From an uncultured Eggerthella sp. (GTDB lineage Bacteria > Actinomycetota > Coriobacteriia > Coriobacteriales > Eggerthellaceae): a DNA stretch of 64,000 bases. A model generated the notes under the pieces. That model saw only the letters and a program-made list of their open reading frames with translations, ran no database searches and had not been told where the DNA came from. The stretch is from positions 127,483 through 191,482 of the forward strand of contig UPYK01000002.1 of NCBI GenBank assembly GCA_900538545.1. The letters are read 5' to 3'. A program made the position numbers and the translations under genes. Of the stretch, positions 49,188-59,830 are shown piece by piece. The first letter of the stretch is position 1, and every line of letters starts with the position of its first letter.

Positions 49188-50024
49188 ATGCTCAACGATC
49201 TCTATCAAACACTTGATCCCATAGCTTTTACGATCGGCCCGTTTTCGGCGCGTTGGTACGGCATTGCCTATGCGCTTGGCTTTTTGCTGGCGGCCGTGGT
49301 CATTTACTTCGTGGGTAAGCGCTGGAAGATGCGCTTCGATTTCGAGAACATCTGCGTGGTCATCATCTGCGCGATGGTGGGCGTGATCATCGGTGGGCGC
49401 TTGGGTTATGTGCTCGTTTACAATGGTCCCTTCTATGCGGCGCACCCGCTCGAGGTGCTGAACTTTGCGAATGGTGGCATGAGCTTCCATGGCGGGTTAG
49501 TAGGCGCGCTGCTCGCTGGCATCGTGGCGGCGAAGATCATCAAGATGCCCTATCTTTCTTTGCTCGATGTGGCCATCATCGGTGTGCCGATCGGGTTGTT
49601 CTTCGGCCGTTGCGCGAACTTCGTCAATGGTGAGCTTTGGGGTGCGCCGACCGATCTGCCTTGGGGCGTGGTGTTCGGCGGCTCGGCAGGGATGGTGTCA
49701 CGTCATCCGAGCCAGCTCTATGAGGCACTGCTCGAAGGAGCGGTGCTCTTCGCTATCCTGTTCGCGATGTCGTTCAAGAAGCCGCCCTTTCCGCGCGGAA
49801 CTTACATCGGCACCTTTTTGGTGGGCTATGGCATCTTCCGCTTCCTGGTCGAGTTCATTCGCCAGCCTGATGCACAGATCGGCTACCTGCTTGGAGATTG
49901 GTTTACGATGGGGCAACTTCTTTCGATTCCGCTCATTGTGGCGGGGGCGATTGTGCTTATATATGCCTGTGTAACGAAGCGGCCGCAAGAAGGGCCGTAT
50001 TCATTAGTGAATGAGGAGGAATAA
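49188..50024 (+). CDS. lgt: prolipoprotein diacylglyceryl transferase
   Basis: 278 residues, about seven transmembrane helices. Transfers diacylglycerol from phosphatidylglycerol to the lipobox cysteine of prolipoproteins. Signatures: ARWYGIAYALGF, GGMSFHGGLVGAL, the Lgt signature GRCANFVNGELWG, and RHPSQLYEALLEG. The last codons (GAG GAG GAA TAA) form the ribosome site of the next gene, so the two are translationally coupled. Confidence 0.95.
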   Translation: MLNDLYQTLDPIAFTIGPFSARWYGIAYALGFLLAAVVIYFVGKRWKMRFDFENICVVIICAMVGVIIGGRLGYVLVYNGPFYAAHPLEVLNFANGGMSFHGGLVGALLAGIVAAKIIKMPYLSLLDVAIIGVPIGLFFGRCANFVNGELWGAPTDLPWGVVFGGSAGMVSRHPSQLYEALLEGAVLFAILFAMSFKKPPFPRGTYIGTFLVGYGIFRFLVEFIRQPDAQIGYLLGDWFTMGQLLSIPLIVAGAIVLIYACVTKRPQEGPYSLVNEEE

Positions 50025-50025
50025 C

Positions 50026-50406
50026 ATGAAACTTCAGTTCTTCAAATGTGAACATTGCGGCAATATCGCGGTGAAGCTTTTTGACGAAGGTCCAGCGCTG
50101 TTCTGCTGCGGCGAAAAGATGAGCGAATTAGTGCCCGATAGTGTCGAGGCTTCTCATGAGAAGCACATTCCCGTTATCGATTTCGTTGATGGCGTGGTGC
50201 GTGTGAAGGTCGGCGAAGAGCCGCATCCTATGATCGATACGCACTGGATCACCATGATCGTGCTCGAGACGAACCGCGGCTTCCAGTACGTGAAGCTGAA
50301 TCCTGGCGATGCGCCCGAGGCTGAATTTGCGCTCGCACCAGGCGAGAACCCCATCGCGGCGTACGATTACTGCAATATCCATGGCCTGTGGGTCAAGGAG
50401 GTCTAG
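50026..50406 (+). CDS. dfx: desulfoferrodoxin (2Fe superoxide reductase)
   Basis: 126 residues from ATG 50026. Center I is a desulforedoxin-type FeCys4 site: CEHCG near residue 9 and adjacent CC about 16 residues later. Center II ligands are present: H in SHEKHIPV, two H in HPMIDTHWI, and Cys plus His in CNIHGLW at the C terminus. Reduces superoxide to peroxide without making O2, typical of obligate anaerobes. Starts one base after lgt. Confidence 0.95.
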   Translation: MKLQFFKCEHCGNIAVKLFDEGPALFCCGEKMSELVPDSVEASHEKHIPVIDFVDGVVRVKVGEEPHPMIDTHWITMIVLETNRGFQYVKLNPGDAPEAEFALAPGENPIAAYDYCNIHGLWVKEV

Positions 50407-50475
50407 CCTGAAGCAGAGCTAGGCTAGAGCGGAGGCTGCTCGGGCGGTCGTCGTTCAAGTTCAGAATGCAGCATG

Positions 50476-50501
50476 GAAAGCCGATCGTCTGATCGGCTTT
50501 C
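50476..50501 (+). terminator. rho-independent terminator of the lgt-dfx pair
   Basis: GAAAGCCGATC pairs with GATCGGCTTTC, 4-base loop, TT following. Confidence 0.85.
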
Positions 50502-50580
50502 TTGCTTTGAGCGAATGATTCGCTGCCTCAAAAACGAGCGAGGCATTACGTATGGTGAAGAATTTCTATAAGATAGATAT

Positions 50581-52188
50581 ATGGCAAAACGAAAGAAACA
50601 ATCTGGTGTGAAGCGCGCACGGCAAGAGGCCCGGCCGGCTGAGCTTCCGTGTACTGACGAGCAGCCAGCCGTGGCTATTGTTGGCGGGGGCGCTTCGGGC
50701 ATCGCGGCGGCGTGCGTTGTTGCGGCTTGCGCGCGCGCGGCGCAGGTGGGCGTGCGCGTCGTTCTTCTAGAAAAAGGCAGGCGCATGGGGTCGTCTATCT
50801 TGCGGAGCGGCAATGGACGCTGCAATTTCTCGCATGAAGATATGCGCCCCGTTCTGTTCAACCAACCCGCGTTCGTTGAGCAGGTCTTTGATGCGCTCGA
50901 GATGGCGTTCGCTGATTCTCCGTTAAAGACCTCGGGCGCTCCTGTGCGCAGCGCCTACGAGAACGCCGTTCTGCAATGGTTCACTTCTCTCGGTCTTGTT
51001 TGGCGTGAAGCGCCGCTTTCGGGCGGGGCGCTCTATCCGTTCTCGAACAAGGCTGCCTCGGTGCTCGAGGTGCTCGAAGCTGAACTCGATCGTTGCAACG
51101 TTGAGCGCTATTGCGGCGTTACGGTCGCGCAGATCGCACAACAGAAGGATCGTTTCGCGCTCGAAGTGCAGCGCACCGAAGAGAGCTCGCCAGGGAAGGG
51201 GGGCGCCGCTTCTGCGCATGCAGGCGGCATTGCTTCTGCGAATGCAGAAGGCGGAACTTCGGGCAAACGAGAGACCTTCTTCGCCGATGCTGTTGTCTAT
51301 GCTGCGGGCGGAGGTGCTCCTTCCCTTCACGAGCAGGGCGTTCTCGCAGGCATCGAGCGTGTTGCTTGCCGGCCTGTCTTAGGACCGCTTGCCACCTCGA
51401 CAGAGCTTCTTTCTGGTCTTGATGGCATTCGTGTGCGTGTTCGTTTGAGTTGCGATGCGAAAGGCTTTTCCGAAGAAGGTGAGCTGTTGTTTCGCTCGTA
51501 TGGCATTTCCGGCATCGTGGTGTTCAATGCTTCGCGGTTCGTGGAAGCAGGCGATGTTGTCTCGCTCGATTTCATTCCTGAGCGCCCGCTTGCTCGATTG
51601 ATCGATCTGCTGCAGGCGCGTGCTGCCTTTTTGGAGCAGCGCAATGGATCTGCTCCGACGGCTCTCGATCTATTGCGCGGGTTCTTCGTTCCCGAAGTGG
51701 CGCACGCGATCGTGCGCTCTGCGATAGCGAATTGCAGAGGTGCTGTGGGCGACCGATCGATGGCAGCAGAGATTGGGACTGCACGCCTCCTTGACGAAGC
51801 GATGATCGAAGCGGTCGCAAAAGCGATCAAGTCGTTCGAGCTTGAGGTCAAGGGCATCGGCGACGCAGGTCAGTGTCAGGTGCAGCGTGGTGGATTCTGT
51901 TCAGGTAGCGTGAACGCCAAAACCATGGAAGCATCTGCCGTTTCGGGCTTGTATCTTTGTGGCGAAGCACTCGATGTCGATGCTTCTTGTGGGGGGTATA
52001 ACCTTCATTGGGCGTGGTCAAGCGGTCTTTTGGCGGGGCTTTCGATCGCGCGCGACCTGAATCTTCTGAAGCGGAAGACGCCGCCCGTTCCCTTTGAAAG
52101 CGCCGATGCGCGAAGAAAAGATGGCTCTTGCGCAACCGATCCGGCCTGGCGTATCGCTGCATCGGCTCTGGAGCGTGAGTCGGCATGA
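50581..52188 (+). CDS. FAD-dependent oxidoreductase, HI0933/BaiN family
   Basis: 535 residues from ATG 50581. FAD-binding GGGASGIAAA near residue 35, family motif RMGSSILRSGNGRCNFS, and C-terminal LYLCGEALDVDASCGGYNLHWAWSSG, all typical of HI0933-like flavoproteins. BaiN from Clostridium scindens was proposed to act in bile acid dehydroxylation, but for most members the function is unknown. A Ser/Gly/Ala-rich stretch (about 200-225) looks like an inserted loop. No Shine-Dalgarno is seen; -10-like TATAAG/TAAGAT sits 7-14 bases before the ATG. Overlaps the next gene by 4 bases. Confidence 0.9.
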   Translation: MAKRKKQSGVKRARQEARPAELPCTDEQPAVAIVGGGASGIAAACVVAACARAAQVGVRVVLLEKGRRMGSSILRSGNGRCNFSHEDMRPVLFNQPAFVEQVFDALEMAFADSPLKTSGAPVRSAYENAVLQWFTSLGLVWREAPLSGGALYPFSNKAASVLEVLEAELDRCNVERYCGVTVAQIAQQKDRFALEVQRTEESSPGKGGAASAHAGGIASANAEGGTSGKRETFFADAVVYAAGGGAPSLHEQGVLAGIERVACRPVLGPLATSTELLSGLDGIRVRVRLSCDAKGFSEEGELLFRSYGISGIVVFNASRFVEAGDVVSLDFIPERPLARLIDLLQARAAFLEQRNGSAPTALDLLRGFFVPEVAHAIVRSAIANCRGAVGDRSMAAEIGTARLLDEAMIEAVAKAIKSFELEVKGIGDAGQCQVQRGGFCSGSVNAKTMEASAVSGLYLCGEALDVDASCGGYNLHWAWSSGLLAGLSIARDLNLLKRKTPPVPFESADARRKDGSCATDPAWRIAASALERESA

Positions 52189-54548
52189 TCGATGTTTCAG
52201 GTCTGAAGCTTTCGCTCGATGCGGGCTTGCCCGATGGTCGGGCGCTTGCGCTTCGAGAGATCGCTCGGCAGCTCGGCGTGAAGCCAGACTCGATCGAGGG
52301 CGCCCAATTGTTGAAGCGCAGCGTTGATGCGCGCAAGAAAGCGAACGTGCATTTCACCGCGAGCTATCGGTTGGAGCTGTCTTCCGAGTGCGAAGAGCGT
52401 TTGCTTGCGCGAGCCGAACAAAAGGATGCGAAGCTGAAGGGCTTGCAGATCAAGCCAGCCACTCCCTATGTGCCGCTTGAGATTCCTCGGCTTGGGGCGT
52501 CCGACCTGCCGCCGGTGGTAGTAGGCGCAGGGCCTGCTGGGCTCTTTGCTGCTTGGTACCTTGCGAAGAGCGGGCTCAAACCGCTTCTCGTTGAGCAGGG
52601 TGCGCCGGTGGAGGAGCGCGCGCACGATGTGGAGACCTTCTTCCGAACGGGAGAGCTCAACCCCTGGTCGAATATACAGTTTGGTGAAGGCGGTGCGGGC
52701 ACGTTTTCCGACGGCAAGTTCACGACCAATCTCAAGAATCGCTATACGGCACATGTGCTGCACTGGTTCGTTGATGCGGGTGCTCCCGAGAGCATCCTAT
52801 GGCAAGCGCATCCTCACGTGGGAAGCGATAATCTTGCGCGCATCGTGTCTGCCATTCGCGAGGACATCATTCGCCTTGGCGGCGAAGTGTATTTTCACAC
52901 GAAGCTTGTTGAGATGAAGCTCGAAGACGGCCGGCTCACTTCGATCATGCTGCGTAATGCTCAAACTGGCGAAGAGACGCTTCAGCCTTGCACTGCGCTT
53001 GTCCTAGCATGCGGTCATTCGGCGCGCGACACGTTCGAGCTTATTCGTGATGCGGGGTTCGCCATGGAGCAAAAGCCCTTCTCGATGGGGGTGCGCATCG
53101 AGCATCCTCAGGCGCTCATCAACGAAGCGCAGTGGGGAAGCGCGGCAACGCACCCGGCGCTCGGCGCGGCCGAATACAAGCTAGCCATCCACCTTCCGAG
53201 CGGACGCAGCGTGTACAGCTTCTGCATGTGCCCTGGTGGAGAGGTGGTTGCCGCAGCTAGCGAGGCGGGTGGCATTGTTACCAACGGCATGAGCAACTAC
53301 GCGCGCGATGGCAAGAATGCGAACGCGGCGCTTTTGGTGAACGTGGATCCGGCGGATCTTGCGAGCAGCGATGTGCTTGCTGGGGTCGAATTGCAGCGCG
53401 CGGTCGAACAGCGAGCGTATCGTGTTGCGCAAGAGCAGGGGGGAGCGCCCTATCAGGCGCCGGCGCAAACGGTCGGGGCGTTTCTGGGCAAAGAGCACGC
53501 TTTTGGTGGCGATACGGTGCACTGCGATCCAACCTACGAACGCGGCGTGGTCGAAGCGCCGCTCGATGAGGTGCTGCCCGATTTCATCACGAAGGCTCTG
53601 CGTGAAGCATTGCCGCTCATGGGAAAGAGGATCCGCGGTTTCGACAACCCAGGTGCGCTCCTTACCGCGCCCGAGACGCGCTCCTCTTCACCGATGCGCA
53701 TCTGCCGCGACGAATCGCTCCAGGCTTATCGCGCGTGTTCGGCGGCGGAGGAAGTAAGTTCCGCGTCAGGGATCTATCCGTGCGGAGAAGGGCCAGGGTT
53801 TGCGGGCGGCATCATGTCGGCTGCGATCGATGGCATCAAGGTGGCAGAGGAGGTCGCGCGTTCGTATGAGGCTGCGCCAGCGGCTGTGAAGGGCGCTGCA
53901 ACAGTGGCACAGGCTGTTTCACCAGCGTCTTTGCCTGTTTCGACCACTGAAGCAGCAGCTGCACTTCGAGCGGGCAAGCCGGTAATCTTTCCGACCGACA
54001 CGGTGTTTGGACTTGGCGTTGCTGTGAACCACGCGCCTTCGCCTGCAGAGCTCTACCAGCTCAAACAGCGAACGGACGATAAGCCCATCGCCTGGCTGGT
54101 GGGAAACATCGACGATCTTGCGCGCTATGGGAAGAATGTTTCCGTCCAAGCTCTTGAACTTGCGCGCGCGCATTGGCCTGGGGCGCTCACGCTCATCGTT
54201 GAAGCCTCCGATGAAGTGCCGCCAGCTTACCGAAGCGCCGCCGGCACGATCGCGCTGCGCGCGCCCAACGACGCAACCGCACGTACGCTCATCGAGCAGG
54301 TTGGGCCGCTTGCCACCACGTCCGCGAACCTCTCGGGGGAGCCCGCACCAACGCGCACTGAAGAGCTCTCACCTGCGCTCACCGCATGTGTTGCTACGGT
54401 GGCGGGTGAGGCCTTGGGTGGTCATGCCTCCGCGGTGGTGGACTGCACGCAAACGCCCGCGCGCATCGTTCGCCAAGGAGCGATCACGCTCGATCTGTTC
54501 ACCAACGGTTCACCCGCTAACGATTCAGAAACCATTACGAGAAAATGA
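52185..54548 (+). CDS. fusion of FAD-dependent dehydrogenase (COG2509-type) with Sua5/YrdC/TsaC domain
   Basis: 787 residues; ATG overlaps the upstream stop (ATGA). Residues 1-575 are a FAD-dependent protein with VVVGAGPAGLFAAWYLAKSG (about 108-127), QFGEGGAGTFSDGKFTT, and a C-terminal GEGPGFAGGIMSAAIDG motif. From about residue 586 (base 53940) to the end there is a complete YrdC/Sua5 domain: PTDTVFGLG, LKQRTDDKPIAWL, WPGALTLIVEA, TIALRAPND and TTSANLSG. Sua5/TsaC makes threonylcarbamoyl-AMP for the t6A37 modification of tRNA. The frame is continuous with a short Ala/Val linker. Confidence 0.9.
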   Translation: MIDVSGLKLSLDAGLPDGRALALREIARQLGVKPDSIEGAQLLKRSVDARKKANVHFTASYRLELSSECEERLLARAEQKDAKLKGLQIKPATPYVPLEIPRLGASDLPPVVVGAGPAGLFAAWYLAKSGLKPLLVEQGAPVEERAHDVETFFRTGELNPWSNIQFGEGGAGTFSDGKFTTNLKNRYTAHVLHWFVDAGAPESILWQAHPHVGSDNLARIVSAIREDIIRLGGEVYFHTKLVEMKLEDGRLTSIMLRNAQTGEETLQPCTALVLACGHSARDTFELIRDAGFAMEQKPFSMGVRIEHPQALINEAQWGSAATHPALGAAEYKLAIHLPSGRSVYSFCMCPGGEVVAAASEAGGIVTNGMSNYARDGKNANAALLVNVDPADLASSDVLAGVELQRAVEQRAYRVAQEQGGAPYQAPAQTVGAFLGKEHAFGGDTVHCDPTYERGVVEAPLDEVLPDFITKALREALPLMGKRIRGFDNPGALLTAPETRSSSPMRICRDESLQAYRACSAAEEVSSASGIYPCGEGPGFAGGIMSAAIDGIKVAEEVARSYEAAPAAVKGAATVAQAVSPASLPVSTTEAAAALRAGKPVIFPTDTVFGLGVAVNHAPSPAELYQLKQRTDDKPIAWLVGNIDDLARYGKNVSVQALELARAHWPGALTLIVEASDEVPPAYRSAAGTIALRAPNDATARTLIEQVGPLATTSANLSGEPAPTRTEELSPALTACVATVAGEALGGHASAVVDCTQTPARIVRQGAITLDLFTNGSPANDSETITRK

Positions 54549-54630
54549 TCGGTTATTTGTTCGCGATCACTACTATGAAAGAACATCTTTGAGCCTCTTG
54601 GAGGCGGCAACATGAGGAAGGCAGGAACGT

Positions 54631-55596
54631 ATGACTTCAGAAGTGCAAATCGAACGTATTGAGCATTTCATCGGCTCAAGTGACGGAACGTCGCAGTTGC
54701 GCGTTCTGCTCTGGATTCCCTACCTTCCCGAAAACGAACTCAAGGGCATCGTCCAGATCGTTCATGGCATGGAAGAGCACATCGACCGCTACGATGAATT
54801 CGCCCGTTTCCTTGCGCGCAACGGATTTGTGGTAGGCGCGCATGATCACGTGGGGCATGGCAAGAGCGTGCTCGACGCGCGCGACTTGGGTCACATCACG
54901 CTCGACCAGGGCGATGCGGTGCTCGTCAATGATGTCGACCGTGTTCGTCGAGCGCTGTTCGAGCAGTTCAGCGATCTGCCGTATTTCATCTTCGGGCATT
55001 CCATGGGAAGCTTCGTCACACGTGTCTACTTGAGCGAGCATGCCAAAGGCGTGCAGGGCGCGATCATATGCGGCACCGGCAACCAGCCTGCGTTGCTTGC
55101 ACGAAGCGGGAATCTGCTCGCGCATACGATCGGCGCGGTGATGGGGGAGCGCTACAAGTCGAAAGTGCTCGATTCGATGGGCGCTGGTGGTTTTGCGCGC
55201 ACGATCGAGAACCCCCGCACGCCGCTCGATTGGATCTCGGTCGACCCGGCGGTGGTCGATGCCTATATCGATGACCCGCTCTGTGGGGTCATGTTCACCG
55301 TGGGTGGGTATGCAGCGCTCACCGGGGTGGTCGCACGGGCGGTCGATCCACGTGTGGCGGCACGTGTCCCCAAAGATCTGCCACTGCTGTTCATCGCGGG
55401 CGCCGAAGACCCGGTGGGTGAGAACGGCAAAGCGGTCGTTCGCGCGGTCGAGTTGTATCGAGACGCGGGTGTAAAGGATGTTTCGCTCATCCTCTATCCG
55501 GGCATGCGCCATGAGATTCTGAATGAGCCTGGCAAGCAGACTGTCTATGCAGATGTGCTCGCGTGGCTCTGCGAGCATGCGCAAGAAGGAAACTAG
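54631..55596 (+). CDS. alpha/beta hydrolase, lysophospholipase/monoacylglycerol lipase-like
   Basis: 321 residues from ATG 54631. IVQIVHGMEEHIDRYDEFARFLARNG at the oxyanion region, nucleophile elbow GHSMGS, acid in IAGAEDPVG, and catalytic His in GMRHEILNE. This is the PldB/serine aminopeptidase S33 group that cleaves monoacylglycerols or lysophospholipids in the cytoplasm. The glycerol kinase gene starts 4 bp after its stop, which fits release and capture of glycerol. Confidence 0.9.
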   Translation: MTSEVQIERIEHFIGSSDGTSQLRVLLWIPYLPENELKGIVQIVHGMEEHIDRYDEFARFLARNGFVVGAHDHVGHGKSVLDARDLGHITLDQGDAVLVNDVDRVRRALFEQFSDLPYFIFGHSMGSFVTRVYLSEHAKGVQGAIICGTGNQPALLARSGNLLAHTIGAVMGERYKSKVLDSMGAGGFARTIENPRTPLDWISVDPAVVDAYIDDPLCGVMFTVGGYAALTGVVARAVDPRVAARVPKDLPLLFIAGAEDPVGENGKAVVRAVELYRDAGVKDVSLILYPGMRHEILNEPGKQTVYADVLAWLCEHAQEGN

Positions 55597-55599
55597 CCG

Positions 55600-57174
55600 A
55601 TGAGCGCCCAAGGTACGCGCCAGACAGCGCAAGCACCGGAGACCCTCTTCGATCAGGCGAGCAATTCACAGGATTCCTATGTGATCGCACTCGACCAAGG
55701 AACTACTTCATCCAGGGCAGTGCTGGTGGATCGCAGCGGAGCCATTCGCGCGATCACGCAAAGCCCCTTCCCGCAGATATTTCCTCGTCCAGGCTGGGTG
55801 GAGCATGATCCCAAAGACATCCTTTCGAGCCAGCTCAAAGTGCTCACTGAGCTGCTCGTTTCGCAGGGGTTGAGCCCTGAGGATATCGATAGCATCGGCA
55901 TCACCAACCAGCGCGAGACGACCATCGTTTGGAATCGCCACACGGGTGAGCCGGTTCACAACGCGATCGTATGGCAGTGTCGCAGAACAGCGGAAGCGAT
56001 CGATGAGCTGAAGCAAGACGAGACCATCGTGGAAGAGATCCGTTCGCGCACAGGTCTTATTCCCGATGCCTATTTTTCGGCGAGCAAGATCGCTTGGATC
56101 CTCGATAACGTCGAAGGCGCGCGCGAAGCGGCGCAAGCGGGCGACCTGCTGTTCGGCACCGTGGATACGTGGCTCATCTGGAATCTCACCCAAGGGCGCG
56201 TGCATGCGACCGACTATACGAATGCCAGCCGTACGATGCTCTTCAACATCAACACGGGCGAATGGGACGGCTGGTTGTGCGAGCTGTTTTCGATCCCGCC
56301 AGCTATGCTTCCCGAAGTGCGGCCTTCTTCGGGCAATTTCGGGCGAACGAGCAACGACATCCTGCCAGGCGGCATCCCGCTTACGGGGGTTGCGGGCGAC
56401 CAGCAGGCGGCGCTCTTCGGCCAGTGTTGCTTTGCGCCAGGGGAAGCGAAATCGACCTTCGGCACCGGGTGCTTCATGCTCATGAACATCGGCACGGAGC
56501 CAGCGCTCTCGCATCATGGCTTGCTCACGACCATCGCAGCTTCGGCTTCGGGCGCGGAGGGGCTCGAGTACGCGCTCGAAGGCAGCGTGTTCATGGGTGG
56601 AGCGCTCATCCAGTGGCTCGAGGAAGGCCTGGGCCTTATCGATGATCCCGCAAGCACCTCGGCGCTCGCGCAAAGCGTGCCGGACTCTCACGGCGTCTAT
56701 GTGGTGCCCGCCTTCACGGGCCTTGGCGCTCCGTATTGGGACGCGGACGCACGGGGAGCGATCTTCGGCCTCACGCGCGGTGTTGAACGGGCGCATCTGG
56801 TGCGCGCCTGCCTTGAGGCGCAGGGCTATCAGGTCTACGATGTGCTGCGCGCCATGGAGCTCGACACGGGAATCAAGCTGGGCCAACTGCATGTTGACGG
56901 CGGCGTGAGCCAGAACGATTTTCTCATGCAGTTCTGCGCCGACATCCTCGCAACGCCGCTCGCACGTCCCGCGATCGTTGAGAGCACGGCTTTGGGCGCG
57001 GCATTCCTGGCGGGGCTTTCGAGCGGGTTTTGGCGCGACAAGGAGGAATTGCGCCTGCTTCGCCAAGGTGCGTTCGTCTTCCAGCCCAAACTTACTGCAG
57101 CCGAGCGGGAAGAGTTGCTCGCAGACTGGAATGATTGCGTTTGTCGTACGAAGTCCGATTCGCCTTACGTATAA
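55600..57174 (+). CDS. glpK: glycerol kinase
   Basis: 524 residues from ATG 55600 after AAGGAAAC. Phosphorylates glycerol to sn-glycerol 3-phosphate. FGGY kinase motifs: YVIALDQGTTSSRAVLVDR, ITNQRETTIVWNR, GVAGDQQAALFGQ, GTGCFMLMN and the C-terminal DGGVSQNDFLMQF. About 26 extra polar residues precede the fold. Coupled to the upstream hydrolase; no glpF or glpD is adjacent. Confidence 0.95.
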   Translation: MSAQGTRQTAQAPETLFDQASNSQDSYVIALDQGTTSSRAVLVDRSGAIRAITQSPFPQIFPRPGWVEHDPKDILSSQLKVLTELLVSQGLSPEDIDSIGITNQRETTIVWNRHTGEPVHNAIVWQCRRTAEAIDELKQDETIVEEIRSRTGLIPDAYFSASKIAWILDNVEGAREAAQAGDLLFGTVDTWLIWNLTQGRVHATDYTNASRTMLFNINTGEWDGWLCELFSIPPAMLPEVRPSSGNFGRTSNDILPGGIPLTGVAGDQQAALFGQCCFAPGEAKSTFGTGCFMLMNIGTEPALSHHGLLTTIAASASGAEGLEYALEGSVFMGGALIQWLEEGLGLIDDPASTSALAQSVPDSHGVYVVPAFTGLGAPYWDADARGAIFGLTRGVERAHLVRACLEAQGYQVYDVLRAMELDTGIKLGQLHVDGGVSQNDFLMQFCADILATPLARPAIVESTALGAAFLAGLSSGFWRDKEELRLLRQGAFVFQPKLTAAEREELLADWNDCVCRTKSDSPYV

Positions 57175-57257
57175 TGAGAGCAATGCTTTTTCGAGCATTC
57201 ATTTGCCGTCTTGCGCCGCTATCGTGGTGGCGCTCATAACCAGGAAGAAGGAAGGTC

Positions 57258-57698
57258 ATGATCATCTCGCTCGGTTCCGATCATGCAGGGTTCGAACAGA
57301 AGGCTGCGCTGGCTGCGTTCCTTGTCGATGAAGGTCATGATGTGATCGATCGTGGGCCAGAGAACGATGATCGCGTTGACTATCCCGATTATGCGCTTTG
57401 TGTTGCGCGCGATGTTGCTGAAGGGGCAGCCGACTACGGCATCCTCGTTTGCGGAACGGGTATCGGCATGGCTATGGCAGCCGATAAAGTGCCAGGGATT
57501 CGTGCGGCAAATATCGTGAACACTGAATTCGCTGCGCTTTGTCGTGAACATAACGATGCCAACGTTCTCACGCTCTCTGGGCGCTTCGTGAGCCTGGAGG
57601 ACAACAAGGAGATCGTGCGCGTGTTCCTCTCGACCGCGTTCGGCGGTGGACGCCATGCGCAGCGCGTGGAAAAGATCATGGCGCTCGATGAACTTTAA
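57258..57698 (+). CDS. rpiB: ribose-5-phosphate isomerase B
   Basis: 146 residues from ATG 57258 after GAAGGAAGG. Interconverts ribose 5-phosphate and ribulose 5-phosphate. Motifs: SLGSDHAGFEQK, the base Cys in ILVCGTGIGMAMAADK, and REHNDANVLTLSGRF. Length normal. Confidence 0.95.
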   Translation: MIISLGSDHAGFEQKAALAAFLVDEGHDVIDRGPENDDRVDYPDYALCVARDVAEGAADYGILVCGTGIGMAMAADKVPGIRAANIVNTEFAALCREHNDANVLTLSGRFVSLEDNKEIVRVFLSTAFGGGRHAQRVEKIMALDEL

Positions 57699-57727
57699 GG
57701 CTTAGCGCGAAAGAAAGGCGAAACTCG

Positions 57728-58477
57728 ATGAAACGAACCATATCATCAGCAAAGACGCTTCAGGGCAAGTCGCGCGTTCTCGCGTGTGCAGTCGCGGTTG
57801 CAATGTGCGCGCTCATGGCGTGCATGGCGTTCGCACTTTCTGGTTGCAAGCCTCCTCAAGGTCAGCTTGCCGCTAATGCCGCGTTGGCTGAAATGAGCGC
57901 GATTCAACAGAAGAACCCTGAGTCGATCAGCTATCTGCCTGAGGTCTCGCAGGCCAAAGAGCTTGAGCAAATCGGCATTTCACAGGAAGAATTCTTCGAC
58001 TGGTGGCTTGATGGCTTCACTTCCAGCTTGGGCGAGGTTGAGATGAACGGCGAAGAGAACGATGCGAAGATCTTCGCCTCCATCACCTGCAGGCAACTCG
58101 AGCCCGTCATCAAGCAATGGTCGAACGAGTATGTTGCTTGGCTGCTCGAGAACAAAGCAGCGATCGAGGCAGGTACAACGGAAGACCCGCTGGAATACGG
58201 CAGGAATCTGCTGAAGAGCATCTTCGAGAACACTGAGCCAACGCTTTGCCAGACCGAGATCCACCTTCACAAATACGATGATGACTGGAGCGTGGTGGGC
58301 GATCAAGATAACGGCGTGTACCGCGATGCGCTGTTGGGTTCGGTCGACAACCTTTCCGGTTACTATAGTGCGCCGATCGCAGAGCTTACCGAGCTGCATG
58401 TTGCTCTGCCCGCGGATGGAGCAGAGGCACAAGAACAGGCGCAAACTGAAGGCGAAAACGACAGTTCAGGCGAATAA
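57728..58477 (+). CDS. lipoprotein of unknown function
   Basis: 249 residues from ATG 57728 after GAAAGGCG. A long basic and hydrophobic leader ends in the lipobox L-S-G-C (C40), so the mature protein should be lipid-anchored outside the membrane. The mature part is acidic, with NPESISYLPEVSQAKELEQIGIS, SITCRQLEPVIKQW and WSVVGDQDNGVYRDALLG. This resembles the NTF2-like/DUF5105-style lipoproteins of Gram-positive bacteria, though that match is tentative. A Gln/Glu-rich tail ends the protein. Confidence 0.8.
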   Translation: MKRTISSAKTLQGKSRVLACAVAVAMCALMACMAFALSGCKPPQGQLAANAALAEMSAIQQKNPESISYLPEVSQAKELEQIGISQEEFFDWWLDGFTSSLGEVEMNGEENDAKIFASITCRQLEPVIKQWSNEYVAWLLENKAAIEAGTTEDPLEYGRNLLKSIFENTEPTLCQTEIHLHKYDDDWSVVGDQDNGVYRDALLGSVDNLSGYYSAPIAELTELHVALPADGAEAQEQAQTEGENDSSGE

Positions 58478-58567
58478 CAGATCAAGCAGTCTACTACGAG
58501 AGCAACCCGGGCGCAGTGAGCGCACCATCGTGAAGCAGCAGCGCTTCACCCACGAAAGGAGAAAGGC

Positions 58568-59818
<1,251 letters not shown>

Positions 59819-59830
59819 TTAGACAGGTTG

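Noticed and set aside
55708..57198. A 496-codon open frame opposite glpK
   Set aside because: Antisense shadow of a well-conserved glycerol kinase; the composition is Arg/His-rich without any family motif.
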